From: Paenirhodobacter ferrireducens
Lineage (GTDB): Bacteria; Pseudomonadota; Alphaproteobacteria; Rhodobacterales; Rhodobacteraceae
Assembly (NCBI RefSeq): GCF_004022265.1
Contig: NZ_SAVB01000005.1
Span: 142,877-206,876 of the forward strand
Direction: 5' to 3'
DNA length: 64,000 nt
Shown: in pieces, positions 26,671 through 35,008 of the stretch
How the letters are laid out: each line of letters opens with the position of its first letter
Numbering within the stretch: position 1 is the first letter of the stretch
Translations under genes and position numbers: made by a program
The notes under the pieces: model-generated
Databases searched by the model: none
Told to the model about the DNA's origin: nothing
What the model saw: only the letters and a program-made list of their open reading frames with translations

Positions 26671-27081
26671 TCACTTCATCGCACGGATCAGTACCTTGCC
26701 CGCGGCATCGGTCAGTTCGAGCACATCGCCCGCCATCTGCGCATCTTTGGCGCGGCCGATGGTCGAGTGGAAGGCGCGCTCGACCTCTTCCGCCGGGCCG
26801 AGGCAGGCCATCCGGGTGCCGGCGAGCGCACCGATCTCGAGCTTGCCGTCATGCGTGCTGACCCGGCCCGAATAGCGGTTGCAGCCCGAGGTGCCGGCGA
26901 TCATCCCGTCCTCGGGGCGGGCGATGGTGACGCCGACGCCCTCGGGCACCGCGGTGCCGGCGATCTCGGTCACGTGCCACTCGACGCCCATGCCCAGCAG
27001 TTCGAGCGGGTCGGCGGCGGCCTCGTCCTTGCAGGCGGCAAGCGCAAGGCAGGCGAGGGCGGTCAGCATCAGGCGGCGCAT
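26671..27081 (-). CDS. META domain lipoprotein
   Basis: A 136-residue predicted lipoprotein. The signal MRRLMLTALACLALAACK has a lipobox LAAC with the lipidated Cys at residue 18. The rest is a META domain: a short beta-rich fold with GCNRYSG and MACLGPAEEVERAFHSTI, as in HslJ-type proteins. It is anchored to a membrane facing the periplasm; the role is unknown, with links to stress or motility in other bacteria. An upstream ATG at 27135 would bury the signal and is rejected. Confidence 0.85.
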   Translation of the reverse strand: MRRLMLTALACLALAACKDEAAADPLELLGMGVEWHVTEIAGTAVPEGVGVTIARPEDGMIAGTSGCNRYSGRVSTHDGKLEIGALAGTRMACLGPAEEVERAFHSTIGRAKDAQMAGDVLELTDAAGKVLIRAMK

Positions 27082-27154
27082 GGGGGGCCTCCGGTCATTC
27101 GCGCGCACAGTGGGCCCGGGGGAGGGCGCCCGCAACCCGCTTCACGAAAGCGTG

Positions 27155-27985
27155 TCAGAAGGTGGGCGGCGTGTTCACCCAGATCACCACGGTGCGGCCG
27201 TCGGCGGCATTCGCCCAGGCATGCGGGCGGCGGCTTTCGAAATAGATCGAATCGCCGGTGCCGAGCTCGTGCACCTCCTCGCCGTCGAGGGTGATGCGAA
27301 AGCGGCCCTCGAGCACGGTGATGAACTCCTCGCCCTCGTGGCCATAGCCGCCCTCCGAGGCGGCGCCGGGGGCGAGGATGAAGCGGTGACAGTCCATCTG
27401 CCGGCGGCCCTCGGCCAGCACCTCGACGCGCACCCCCTCGACCGGCATCGGCCAGATCCGTGCCGCACCCGAGCGCACCACCGGGCTGCCCGGCGCGTCC
27501 TGCCCCGACAGCCGCGACACCGTGGTGCCGTAATATTGTGCCAGATCGGCGAGCACCTTGAAGCTGACGCCGGCACCAGTGCGTTCGAGTGTCGACAGCG
27601 CCGAGGCCGAGATCCCCATCGCCTGCGCCACGTCATCAAGCTTTTCGCCGCGGGCGTTGCGCAGCTGGCGCAGCGCGGCGCCGAGCGGTTCGTTGGTGAT
27701 CGCCGCGGCAGCCTCGTCGCTGTCGCCCTCGGCCTCGAGCGTCGCACGGATCGCCGCCGGGTTCAGCCCCGCCTCGCGGCGCAGGAAGGAAATCCGCTGC
27801 AGCCGCGCCACGTCGGCGGCGCTGTAGAGCCGCTGGCCCGAGGCGCGCCGCTGCGGCGCAATCAGCCCCTGCGTCTCCCACAGCCGCAGCGTCGAGGGTG
27901 CAACACCCGCCGCGCGCGCCGCTTCGGTCACGCGGAAGGTCGGTTCGCCGTCGGTCTGGTCAGAGGGGGCGCTGGAATCGGTCAT
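27155..27985 (-). CDS. Transcriptional regulator with MerR-type HTH, XRE-type HTH and cupin domain
   Basis: A 276-residue regulator with three domains. Residues about 16-85 are a MerR-type helix-turn-helix (FRVTEAARAAGVAPSTLRLWETQGLI). Residues about 100-160 are an XRE-type HTH (GAALRQLRNARGEKLDDVAQAMGISASALSTLERTG in part). Residues about 190-270 are a cupin sensor (GGYGHEGEEFITVLEGRFRITLDGEEVHELGTGDS in part). XRE-cupin proteins of the PuuR type control polyamine and GABA catabolism; here the gene diverges from gabT, which fits that role. The extra N-terminal MerR domain is uncommon. Ligand and targets are inferred only. Confidence 0.85.
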   Translation of the reverse strand: MTDSSAPSDQTDGEPTFRVTEAARAAGVAPSTLRLWETQGLIAPQRRASGQRLYSAADVARLQRISFLRREAGLNPAAIRATLEAEGDSDEAAAAITNEPLGAALRQLRNARGEKLDDVAQAMGISASALSTLERTGAGVSFKVLADLAQYYGTTVSRLSGQDAPGSPVVRSGAARIWPMPVEGVRVEVLAEGRRQMDCHRFILAPGAASEGGYGHEGEEFITVLEGRFRITLDGEEVHELGTGDSIYFESRRPHAWANAADGRTVVIWVNTPPTF

Positions 27986-28031
27986 TTTCTAAGCCTTACA
28001 CCGGCAATCTGCGGGGCACCATCACAGGACA

Positions 28032-28059
28032 CAAGAAATTTCTTGCAGAAAAAATGCAA
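28032..28059. promoter_or_regulatory. Operator candidates between regulator gene and gabT
   Basis: A perfect 14-bp palindrome CAAGAAATTTCTTG (28032-28045) overlaps a second inverted repeat TTGCA (28043-28047) / TGCAA (28055-28059). The 110-bp divergent spacer is AT-rich against its surroundings. It is a good candidate binding site for the adjacent MerR-XRE-cupin regulator; this is untested. Confidence 0.55.
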
Positions 28060-28095
28060 AGTGAGATGGTGAGCCATCACGAATCGGAGTTCCCC

Positions 28096-29382
28096 ATGAC
28101 CGTGCAAACCTCGCCCGAACTTACCGCCCGCAAGAATGCCGCCGTCGCCCGCGGCGTCGGCATGACCACGCAGATCTACGCCGCCAAGGCCGAGAACGCC
28201 GAGGTCTGGGACAAGAACGGCAAACGCTACATCGACTTCGCCGCCGGCATCGCCGTGGTGAACACCGGCCACCGTCACCCGAAGGTGATCGAGGCGGTGA
28301 AGAACCAGCTCGACGCCTTCACCCACACCTGCCACCAGGTGATGCCCTACGAGAACTACGTCGTGCTGGCCGAGCGCCTGAACGCCAAGGTTCCGGGCGA
28401 TTTCCCGAAGAAGACGATCTTCACCACCACGGGTGCCGAAGCCGTTGAAAACGCGATCAAGATTGCGCGTCACTACACCGGCCGCTCGGGCGTCATCGCC
28501 TTCGCCGGCGGCTTCCACGGCCGCACCTTCATGACCATGACGCTGACCGGCAAGACCGCGCCCTACAAGGTCGGCTTCGGCCCGATGATGAACGACGTCT
28601 GGCACCTGCCCTACCCGAACGCGCTGCACGGCGTGTCGATGGATGACGCGCTCGAGGCGCTGAACCGTCTGTTCAAGTCCGACGCCGACCCGACCCGCAT
28701 CGCCGCGATCATCCTCGAGCCGGTGCAGGGCGAAGGCGGCTTCGTGCCCGCCCCCGAAGGCTTCATGAAGAAGATCCGCGAGATCTGTGACGAGAACGGC
28801 ATCGTGATGATCGCCGACGAGGTGCAGACCGGCTTTGCCCGCACCGGCAAGCTCTTCGCGATGGAACACCACGGCGTTGCCGCCGACATCACCACCATGG
28901 CCAAGGGCCTTGGCGGCGGTCTGCCGATCTCGGCGGTGACCGGCCGTGCCGAGATCATGGACCACGCCCAGCCGGGCGGCCTTGGCGGCACCTATGCCGG
29001 CAACCCGCTGTCGGTGGCCGCGGCGAATGCCGTGCTCGACGTGATCGAGGAAGAGGGTCTGTGCGACCGCGCCGCCCGTCTGGGTGCGCGCCTGAAGCAG
29101 CGCCTTGCCAGCCTGCAGGACCAGGTGCCGGAACTCGTCGAGATCCGCGGCCCGGGCTTCATGAACGCGGCCGAGTTCAACGTGGCGGGCACCGACACGC
29201 CGAACCCGGAGTTCGTGAAGAAGGTCTGTGACGAGGCGCTCGAGCGTGGCCTCGTGCTGCTGACCTGCGGCGTCTACGGCAACGTGATCCGCTTCCTGTC
29301 GCCGCTCACCATTCAGGAACCGGTGTTCGAGGAAGCCCTCGACATCCTCGAGGCCTCGATCCTCGCCGTGAAGAAGGGCTGA
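28096..29382 (+). CDS. gabT: 4-aminobutyrate--2-oxoglutarate transaminase
   Basis: A 428-residue class III PLP aminotransferase. The PLP lysine is in MAKGLGGGLPISAVTG, the cofactor Asp in IADEVQTGFARTGK, and TTTGAEAVENAIKIAR is present. By length and sequence it is GabT, converting GABA and 2-oxoglutarate to succinate semialdehyde and glutamate; 5-aminovalerate is a usual second substrate. The start MTVQTSPELTARKNAAVARG is typical of the family. It is followed after 4 bp by an Lrp-type regulator gene and diverges from a cupin regulator; no succinate semialdehyde dehydrogenase gene is adjacent. Confidence 0.9.
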   Translation: MTVQTSPELTARKNAAVARGVGMTTQIYAAKAENAEVWDKNGKRYIDFAAGIAVVNTGHRHPKVIEAVKNQLDAFTHTCHQVMPYENYVVLAERLNAKVPGDFPKKTIFTTTGAEAVENAIKIARHYTGRSGVIAFAGGFHGRTFMTMTLTGKTAPYKVGFGPMMNDVWHLPYPNALHGVSMDDALEALNRLFKSDADPTRIAAIILEPVQGEGGFVPAPEGFMKKIREICDENGIVMIADEVQTGFARTGKLFAMEHHGVAADITTMAKGLGGGLPISAVTGRAEIMDHAQPGGLGGTYAGNPLSVAAANAVLDVIEEEGLCDRAARLGARLKQRLASLQDQVPELVEIRGPGFMNAAEFNVAGTDTPNPEFVKKVCDEALERGLVLLTCGVYGNVIRFLSPLTIQEPVFEEALDILEASILAVKKG

Positions 29383-29386
29383 GACG

Positions 29387-29851
29387 ATGTGGGGAGAGGC
29401 ACCGCGCGGGGACCGGCTCGATGACACCGATCAGCGTCTGATCGCCGCCTTGCGGCGGGACGGGCGTGCCTCGGTCTCGGACCTGGCCGCGCAGCTCGGC
29501 CTCTCCCGCGCCACCGTGCGCACGCGCATCGAGAGGCTGGTCGCGCGGGGCGAGATTTCGGGCTTCACCGTGCTCACCCGCGCCGACGTCACCGCCTCGC
29601 CGGTGCGCGGCATGATGATGCTCACTGTCGAAGGGCGCGCCACCGAGCGCGTCGTGCAACGGCTGCTCGGCCTGCCTGCGGTGCAGGCCGTGCACACCAC
29701 CAACGGCCAGTGGGACCTGATCGTCGAGATCGGCACGCGCAGCCTGCCCGATCTGGACGAGACGATCCTGCACATCCGCCGCATCGAAGGGGTGCAGCGG
29801 ACCGAGACCAACCTGCAACTGTCGACCCGCCGGCCCTCGGCGCGTCTCTGA
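29387..29851 (+). CDS. Lrp/AsnC family transcriptional regulator
   Basis: A 154-residue Lrp/AsnC protein. The N-terminal winged HTH spans about residues 10-60 (LDDTDQRLIAALRRDGRASV, then LSRATVRTRIERL), and the C-terminal RAM/ACT-like ligand domain spans about 70-145. Family members sense amino acids and often control adjacent catabolic genes. It follows gabT by 4 bp and is probably in its transcript, so it may act on gabT expression in response to an amino acid. It carries an extended N-terminus before LDDTD; a start further in is possible. Confidence 0.88.
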   Translation: MWGEAPRGDRLDDTDQRLIAALRRDGRASVSDLAAQLGLSRATVRTRIERLVARGEISGFTVLTRADVTASPVRGMMMLTVEGRATERVVQRLLGLPAVQAVHTTNGQWDLIVEIGTRSLPDLDETILHIRRIEGVQRTETNLQLSTRRPSARL

Positions 29852-29908
29852 CGCCTTCCCTCCGGCCGACGCGCGCGCCATGATGGGCGCGCAAGGGGAG
29901 GGGCGGCG

Positions 29909-31165
29909 ATGGACGAGACGATGCTGAAGCTGGGCGTCGCGCTGGCGATCGGCCTTCTGGTCGGGGTCGAGCGCGGCTGGCGCGAGCGCGACGAGCCCTC
30001 GGGCAGCCGCACGGCAGGGCTGCGCACCTATGGCATCTTCGGCCTGCTCGGCGGCGTTTTCGCCGCCGTCAGCCTGGCGCTCGGCTCCTCGATCGTGCTC
30101 GGCGCGGCCTTCCTTGGCTTCGCGGCGCTGTTCGGCCTCTTCGAATATCACGAATCGCTCCATGACGAGAACTTCAGTGTCACCGCGCTGATGGCAGGGC
30201 TCGGCGTCTTCGGCCTCGGGGCGCTGGCCGTGGTGGGCGACTACCGGGTCGCGGCGGCAGGCGGCACGGCGCTCGCCGGCATCCTCGCCAGCCGCGAGAT
30301 GCTGCACAGCGCATTGCGCCGGCTGAGCTGGGTCGAGCTGCGCTCGGCCCTTGTCCTTGCCGCGATGACGGTGATCGTGCTGCCGCTGCTGCCCGACCGC
30401 ACGATCGACCCCTGGGGCGGTTTCAACCCGCGCGAGGTGTGGTTCTTCACCGTGCTGATCGCGACCATCTCCTTTCTCGGCTACATCGCGGTGCGGATCC
30501 TCGGCACGACCCGCGGGCTGATCGTCAGCGGGCTTGCCGGCGCGCTCGTCTCCTCGACCGCGGTCACCGTGGCGCTCGCGCGCATGGCGAAGGAGGCCGA
30601 GCGCCCGGTGCCGCTTGCCGGCGCCGCGGCGCTGGCGGCGATGGTCTCAGTGCTGCGGGTGACGGTGGTCGTCGGGCTGATCGGCGGGCCGGTGCTGCTG
30701 CAGATCCTGCCGGTCACCGCCACCGCGGCGGCGGTGCTGGCGCTGGTCGGCGGGCTGGTGCTGGCCCGGGCGAAAAGCCTGCCCGAGGGCAGCGAGATGC
30801 TGCGCAACCCCTTCGAGCTGCGCGCGCTGCTGGCCTTTGCCGCGCTGTTTTCCATCGTCTCGATGCTGAACGCGGCGCTCAGCGCGCGCTTCGGCGGCTC
30901 GGGCCTCCTCGTCACCTCGGCCGCCTCGGGGATCTTCGACGTCGATGTCGCGGTGCTGAGCGCGCTGCGTCTGGCGGGCGAGGGATTTGCCGCGCCAATG
31001 ATCGGGGCCGCGGTGCTGATGGCGCTCGTTTCGAACACCGTCGGGCGGATCTTCCTGTCGGTGCTGGCCGGGCCGGTGCGGTTCTGGGCGGCGCTGGCCC
31101 TGATCTCGGCGCTCGCCGTTGCGGCGGGCGGGGCGGTCTTCGCGGTGCTCTCCGCCGCGGGCTAA
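29909..31165 (+). CDS. MgtC/SapB-DUF4010 family membrane protein
   Basis: A 418-residue membrane protein with about 11-12 helices. The N-terminal 130 residues match the MgtC/SapB domain (LGVALAIGLLVGVERGWRER and TAGLRTYGIFGLLGG), and the rest matches DUF4010. MgtC-type proteins are linked to growth in low Mg2+ and to survival in hosts; the function of the long form is unknown. A GGGGAGGGGCGGCG site precedes the ATG. It stands alone between lrp and ccmF. Confidence 0.85.
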   Translation: MDETMLKLGVALAIGLLVGVERGWRERDEPSGSRTAGLRTYGIFGLLGGVFAAVSLALGSSIVLGAAFLGFAALFGLFEYHESLHDENFSVTALMAGLGVFGLGALAVVGDYRVAAAGGTALAGILASREMLHSALRRLSWVELRSALVLAAMTVIVLPLLPDRTIDPWGGFNPREVWFFTVLIATISFLGYIAVRILGTTRGLIVSGLAGALVSSTAVTVALARMAKEAERPVPLAGAAALAAMVSVLRVTVVVGLIGGPVLLQILPVTATAAAVLALVGGLVLARAKSLPEGSEMLRNPFELRALLAFAALFSIVSMLNAALSARFGGSGLLVTSAASGIFDVDVAVLSALRLAGEGFAAPMIGAAVLMALVSNTVGRIFLSVLAGPVRFWAALALISALAVAAGGAVFAVLSAAG

Positions 31166-31265
31166 GCATCACCATCGCGTGCCCCCGCGACAATGACGCG
31201 CAGCCACCTTGGCCGGGGCGGCCAGACCCTCTATGATCCCGCCCGCGGACAGAGAGGACATTCCC

Positions 31266-33227
31266 ATGATTGCAGAGCTCGGCCATTTCGCCCTGATCCT
31301 CGCCTTTTGCGTGGCGCTGATCCAGATGGTGATCCCGCTGATCGGCGCCCAGAAGGGCTGGAGCGGCTGGATGGCGGTCGGAGACCCCGCCGCCACGGCC
31401 CAGTTCCTGCTGATTGCGGTTGCCTTCGCCGCGCTGATGCACGGCTTCGTCACCTCGGATTTCTCGCTGAAGGTGGTCTATCAGAACTCGCATACCGACA
31501 AGCCGATGCTCTACAAGGTCACCGGGCTCTGGGGCAACCACGAGGGCTCGATGCTGCTGTGGGTGCTGATCCTGTCGCTCTTCGGCGCCGCCGCCGCCTG
31601 GTTTGGCGGCGCGCTGCCGCCGCGGCTGCGGGCGCGCGTGCTGTCGGTGCAGGCCTCGATCGGGGTGGCCTTCCTCGGCTTCATCCTGCTCACCTCGAAC
31701 CCCTTCACCCGTCTCGCCGAGCCGCCCTTCAACGGCCGCGACCTGAACCCGCTGCTGCAGGACCCGGGCCTCGCCTTCCATCCGCCCTTCCTCTACCTCG
31801 GCTATGTCGGTCTCTCGATGGCCTTCTCCTTCGCCGTCGCCGCGCTGATCGAGGGCCGGGTCGATGCTGCCTGGGCCCGCTGGGTCCGGCCTTGGACGCT
31901 GGCCGCCTGGATCTTCCTGACCATCGGCATCGCGCTTGGCTCGTGGTGGGCCTATTACGAGCTTGGCTGGGGCGGCTTCTGGTTCTGGGATCCGGTCGAG
32001 AATGCCTCCTTCATGCCCTGGCTGCTGGCCGCGGCGCTGCTGCACTCGGCGATCGTCGTCGAGAAGCGCGAGGCGCTGAAAAGCTGGACGATCCTTCTCG
32101 CGATCATGGCCTTCGGCTTCTCGCTGATCGGCACCTTCATCGTGCGGTCGGGTGTCATCACCTCGGTGCACAGCTTTGCCAATGACCCGAAGCGCGGCAT
32201 CTTCATCCTGTTCATCCTCGCCCTCTTCGTCGGCGGCGCGCTGACGCTTTATGCCGCGCGGGCCGGCGCGATGCAGGCGAAGGGCGTGTTCTCGATGGTG
32301 TCGCGCGAAAGCGCGCTGGTGCTGAACAACATCCTGCTGGCCACCGCGGCGCTTGTCGTCTTCGTCGGCACGCTCTGGCCGCTCGTCGCCGAGATGGCCT
32401 GGGGGCGCAAGCTCTCGGTCGGGGCGCCGTTCTTCGACAAGGCCTTCACCCCCTTCATGGTGATCCTCGCCCTGATCCTGCCGATCGGCGCGATGATGCC
32501 GTGGAAGCGGGCGGCCCTTGGCAAGCTGATCCGCCCGCTTGCCCCGGCGGCGATCCTGGCGCTCGCGGTCGCGGGCCTTGCCTGGACGCTCGAGACCGGC
32601 CGCCCGGTGCTGGCGCTGGTCGCGGCGGGGCTGGGCTCGTGGCTCGTCTTCGGGGCCGCGGCCGAGCTTTGGGTGCGTGCAGGCCGCACGCCGGCCCGTC
32701 TCGCCCGTCTGCCGCGCGCCGACTGGGGCAAGGCCACCGCGCATTCGGGGCTGGGCGTCGTCTTTGCCGGCATCGGCCTGCTGATGGCGGGCCAGGTCGA
32801 GGACATCCGCGTCGCGCAGGTCGGCGAGACCTTCACCGTCGCGGGCTATGCGATCACCCTCGACAAGGTCGAGCATCTGCCCGGCCCGAACTACACCACC
32901 ACCGAGGCGACGATCACCGTGCGTCAGGGCGGCAAGTTCGTCGCCACGCTGCATCCCGAAAAGCGGATCTACCCGGTGCAGGCGATGCCGACGACCGAGG
33001 CCGACATCGACAACGGGTTCCTGCGCGACGTCTATCTGGTGATCGGCGACCCGCAGGAGGGCGGTGGCTGGGCGGTGCGCACCTATATCAAGCCCTTCGC
33101 GAACTGGATCTGGGCCGGCGCGCTGCTGATGGCCTTCGGCGGGCTGCTCAGCCTGAGCGACCGGCGCTATCGCGTCGCCGCCGGCGCCCGCAAAGCCGCC
33201 GCTTCCACCATCCAGCCCGCGGAGTGA
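31266..33227 (+). CDS. ccmF: Cytochrome c-type biogenesis protein CcmF (haem lyase subunit)
   Basis: A 653-residue polytopic protein of the CcmF/CcsA haem-handling family. The WWD haem-binding segment is visible in WGGFWFWDPVENASFMPWL, and conserved His residues are in NSHTDKPMLYK and HEGSMLLWVL. With CcmH it transfers haem to apocytochrome c in the periplasm (System I). The start MIAELGHFALILAF is chosen because earlier in-frame codons are not family-like. ccmH follows 2 bp later. CcmE, often directly upstream of ccmF, is absent here. Confidence 0.94.
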   Translation: MIAELGHFALILAFCVALIQMVIPLIGAQKGWSGWMAVGDPAATAQFLLIAVAFAALMHGFVTSDFSLKVVYQNSHTDKPMLYKVTGLWGNHEGSMLLWVLILSLFGAAAAWFGGALPPRLRARVLSVQASIGVAFLGFILLTSNPFTRLAEPPFNGRDLNPLLQDPGLAFHPPFLYLGYVGLSMAFSFAVAALIEGRVDAAWARWVRPWTLAAWIFLTIGIALGSWWAYYELGWGGFWFWDPVENASFMPWLLAAALLHSAIVVEKREALKSWTILLAIMAFGFSLIGTFIVRSGVITSVHSFANDPKRGIFILFILALFVGGALTLYAARAGAMQAKGVFSMVSRESALVLNNILLATAALVVFVGTLWPLVAEMAWGRKLSVGAPFFDKAFTPFMVILALILPIGAMMPWKRAALGKLIRPLAPAAILALAVAGLAWTLETGRPVLALVAAGLGSWLVFGAAAELWVRAGRTPARLARLPRADWGKATAHSGLGVVFAGIGLLMAGQVEDIRVAQVGETFTVAGYAITLDKVEHLPGPNYTTTEATITVRQGGKFVATLHPEKRIYPVQAMPTTEADIDNGFLRDVYLVIGDPQEGGGWAVRTYIKPFANWIWAGALLMAFGGLLSLSDRRYRVAAGARKAAASTIQPAE

Positions 33228-33229
33228 TC

Positions 33230-33682
33230 ATGCTGAAACGTCTTGCGCTGCTGCTGCTTCTGGCCACGCCCGCCCATGCCGTGCAGCCCGACGAGGTGCT
33301 GGCCGATCCCGCGCTCGAGAAACGCGCACGGGAAATCAGTCAGGTGCTGCGCTGCCCGGTCTGTCAGGGCGAGAACATCGACGAATCGAATGCCGATGTC
33401 TCGCGCGATCTGCGGCTTCTGGTGCGCGAGCGATTGACCGACGGCGACAGCAATGCGCAGGTTCTCGACTACATCACCGCGCGCTATGGCGAATATGTGC
33501 TGTTCGAGCCCGAGAAGACCGGCGCGAACCTGATCCTCTACTGGACCGGGCCCGCCGTGCTGCTGGTGGCGCTTGGCGGTGCCTTCGTCTGGATCCGCCG
33601 CCGTCGCCGCGAGGAACCGGCTGCGGCCAAGGCGCTCAGCCCCGAGGAAGAGGCGCGGCTGAAGGAGCTGATGAACTCCTGA
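33230..33682 (+). CDS. ccmH: Cytochrome c-type biogenesis protein CcmH
   Basis: A 150-residue CcmH/CycL. The cleavable signal (MLKRLALLLLLATPAHA) is followed by the thiol-redox motif RCPVCQG, the ENIDESNADVSRDLRLLVRE helix and one C-terminal membrane helix (about residues 103-123). It reduces or holds apocytochrome c cysteines for haem attachment and acts with CcmF. GGAG just before the ATG overlaps the end of ccmF. No CcmI-type TPR domain is fused. Confidence 0.94.
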   Translation: MLKRLALLLLLATPAHAVQPDEVLADPALEKRAREISQVLRCPVCQGENIDESNADVSRDLRLLVRERLTDGDSNAQVLDYITARYGEYVLFEPEKTGANLILYWTGPAVLLVALGGAFVWIRRRRREEPAAAKALSPEEEARLKELMNS

Positions 33683-33770
33683 TCCGCGCGCAGTGCGGGC
33701 CGTGACGCACGGTTTCGCTTTCGTCCCCCGGTGTCCCCGGTAATCTTCGGCCGGGACAAGGGAGGACGGC

Positions 33771-34547
33771 ATGAGCTGGCAGACGATCCGTTACGAGTTT
33801 TCCGAGGGGCTTGCGGTCATCGCGATGAACCGCCCCGAGGTGATGAATGCACTCAACACCACGATGCGGGCCGAGCTGCGCGAGGCGCTGAGCCGTGCGG
33901 CGGGCGAGGCGCGGGCGATCGTGCTGACCGGCGCGGGGCGGGCCTTCTGCTCGGGCCAGGACCTGGCAGATGGCGCGGCGACCGGCGTGCTCGAGCTCGA
34001 GACCGTGCTGCGCGAGGAATACGAGCCGATCCTGAAGGCGATCACCGACTGCCCGGTGCCGGTGATCGCGGCGGTGAACGGCGCCGCGGCCGGGGCAGGG
34101 GCCAATCTCGCGCTTGCGGCCGATGTGGTGATCGCCACCGAATCGGCGGTCTTCCTGCAGGCCTTCACCCGGATCGGGCTGATGCCGGATGCCGGCGGCA
34201 CCTATTGGCTGCCGCGGCAGGTGGGGCTTGCCCGCGCCATGGGGCTTGCGCTTTTCGCCGACAAGGTCACCGCGACCGAGGCCGCCGCGCAGGGAATGAT
34301 CTGGGAAGCCGTGCCCGACGTCGATTTCGCCCATCACTGGCGCGCCCGCGCCGAGCATCTGGCCAAGGGCCCGACCCGCGCCTTTGCCGCGGTGAAGCGG
34401 GCGATGCGGGAAAGCTCGGCCAATGATCTCGCAGCGCAGCTGTCGCTTGAGGCAGAACTGCAGGGCGGGCTTGGCCTGACGCAGGACTTCCGCGAAGGGG
34501 TGCAGGCCTTCCTCGAGAAGCGGCCGGCCCGCTTCGAGGGACGCTGA
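33771..34547 (+). CDS. Enoyl-CoA hydratase/isomerase, PaaG-like
   Basis: A 258-residue crotonase-fold protein. Oxyanion-hole segments are GRAFCSGQDL and NGAAAGAGANLALAADVVIA. The active-site loop reads GLMPDAGGTYWLPR, with Asp where typical hydratases carry Gly, as in PaaG (1,2-epoxyphenylacetyl-CoA isomerase). PaaG opens the epoxidised ring of phenylacetyl-CoA to an oxepin. No other paa genes are in the window, so a general 2,3-dehydroacyl-CoA isomerase role is also possible. It is monocistronic, upstream of two tRNA genes. Confidence 0.8.
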   Translation: MSWQTIRYEFSEGLAVIAMNRPEVMNALNTTMRAELREALSRAAGEARAIVLTGAGRAFCSGQDLADGAATGVLELETVLREEYEPILKAITDCPVPVIAAVNGAAAGAGANLALAADVVIATESAVFLQAFTRIGLMPDAGGTYWLPRQVGLARAMGLALFADKVTATEAAAQGMIWEAVPDVDFAHHWRARAEHLAKGPTRAFAAVKRAMRESSANDLAAQLSLEAELQGGLGLTQDFREGVQAFLEKRPARFEGR

Positions 34548-34590
34548 GCGCTTGCCGGCGCGCCCCGGGCGCGCTAGCCAAGGGCCGAGT

Positions 34591-34675
34591 GCGGGCGTGG
34601 CGAAATGGTAGACGCATGGGACTTAAACTCCCTCGGGCCCAGCCCATGCCGGTTCGAGTCCGGTCGCCCGCACCA
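34591..34675 (+). tRNA. tRNA-Leu (anticodon TAA)
   Basis: An 85-base tRNA including an encoded CCA. The acceptor stem GCGGGCG pairs with CGCCCGC. The anticodon loop CTTAAAC within GGGA/TCCC gives TAA at 34624-34626. The long variable arm typical of tRNA-Leu is present, and the T arm is GGTTCGAGTCC. Confidence 0.96.
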
Positions 34676-34769
34676 ATTCCGATTGCCGCCGCCGATCACC
34701 AGCCCGTGCGGGTCGCAAAATCCGCTTGTGCCCGTCCGGGCATCGGCCTATATCGCCCCCCACGGATGT

Positions 34770-34844
34770 GGCGCCTTCGTCTAGGGGTCAGGACGTGTGG
34801 TTCTCAGCCATAAAACACGGGTTCGAATCCCGTAGGCGCTGCCA
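34770..34844 (+). tRNA. tRNA-Glu (anticodon CTC)
   Basis: A 75-base tRNA with encoded CCA. The acceptor stem GGCGCCT pairs with AGGCGCT (one G-U). The anticodon stem TGTGG/CCATA encloses loop TTCTCAG, giving CTC at 34803-34805. The T arm CGGGTTCGAATCCCG is perfect. Confidence 0.95.
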
Positions 34845-35008
34845 ATCTTCCGCGACATGAACGATCACCGCCGACCGCCCTTCGGGGTGGCGGCGGCGTT
34901 CTGCTTTTCCCTGTCATCACGGCTGCGTGCAGAGCCCGCGCGCAGGAACACAGAGCTTGCCCGAAGTCGTTTCGCCGCCTAAACGGGCAACAAACGAAGG
35001 GAGAGCCC

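Noticed and set aside
31193..32185. Overlapping plus-strand frame in the ccmF gene
   Set aside because: Arg/Ala/Gly-rich out-of-frame shadow of ccmF with no domain and no ribosome-binding site.
33683..33770. Possible additional ccm gene after ccmH
   Set aside because: The 88 bp between ccmH and the crotonase gene are too short and have no coding frame with family features.
34861..34910. GC-rich fold after tRNA-Glu as a possible mobile element attachment site
   Set aside because: The fold looks like a weak terminator (CCGCCC-TTCG-GGGTGG), no direct repeat of the tRNA 3' end was seen, and the next gene is an ordinary ABC exporter.
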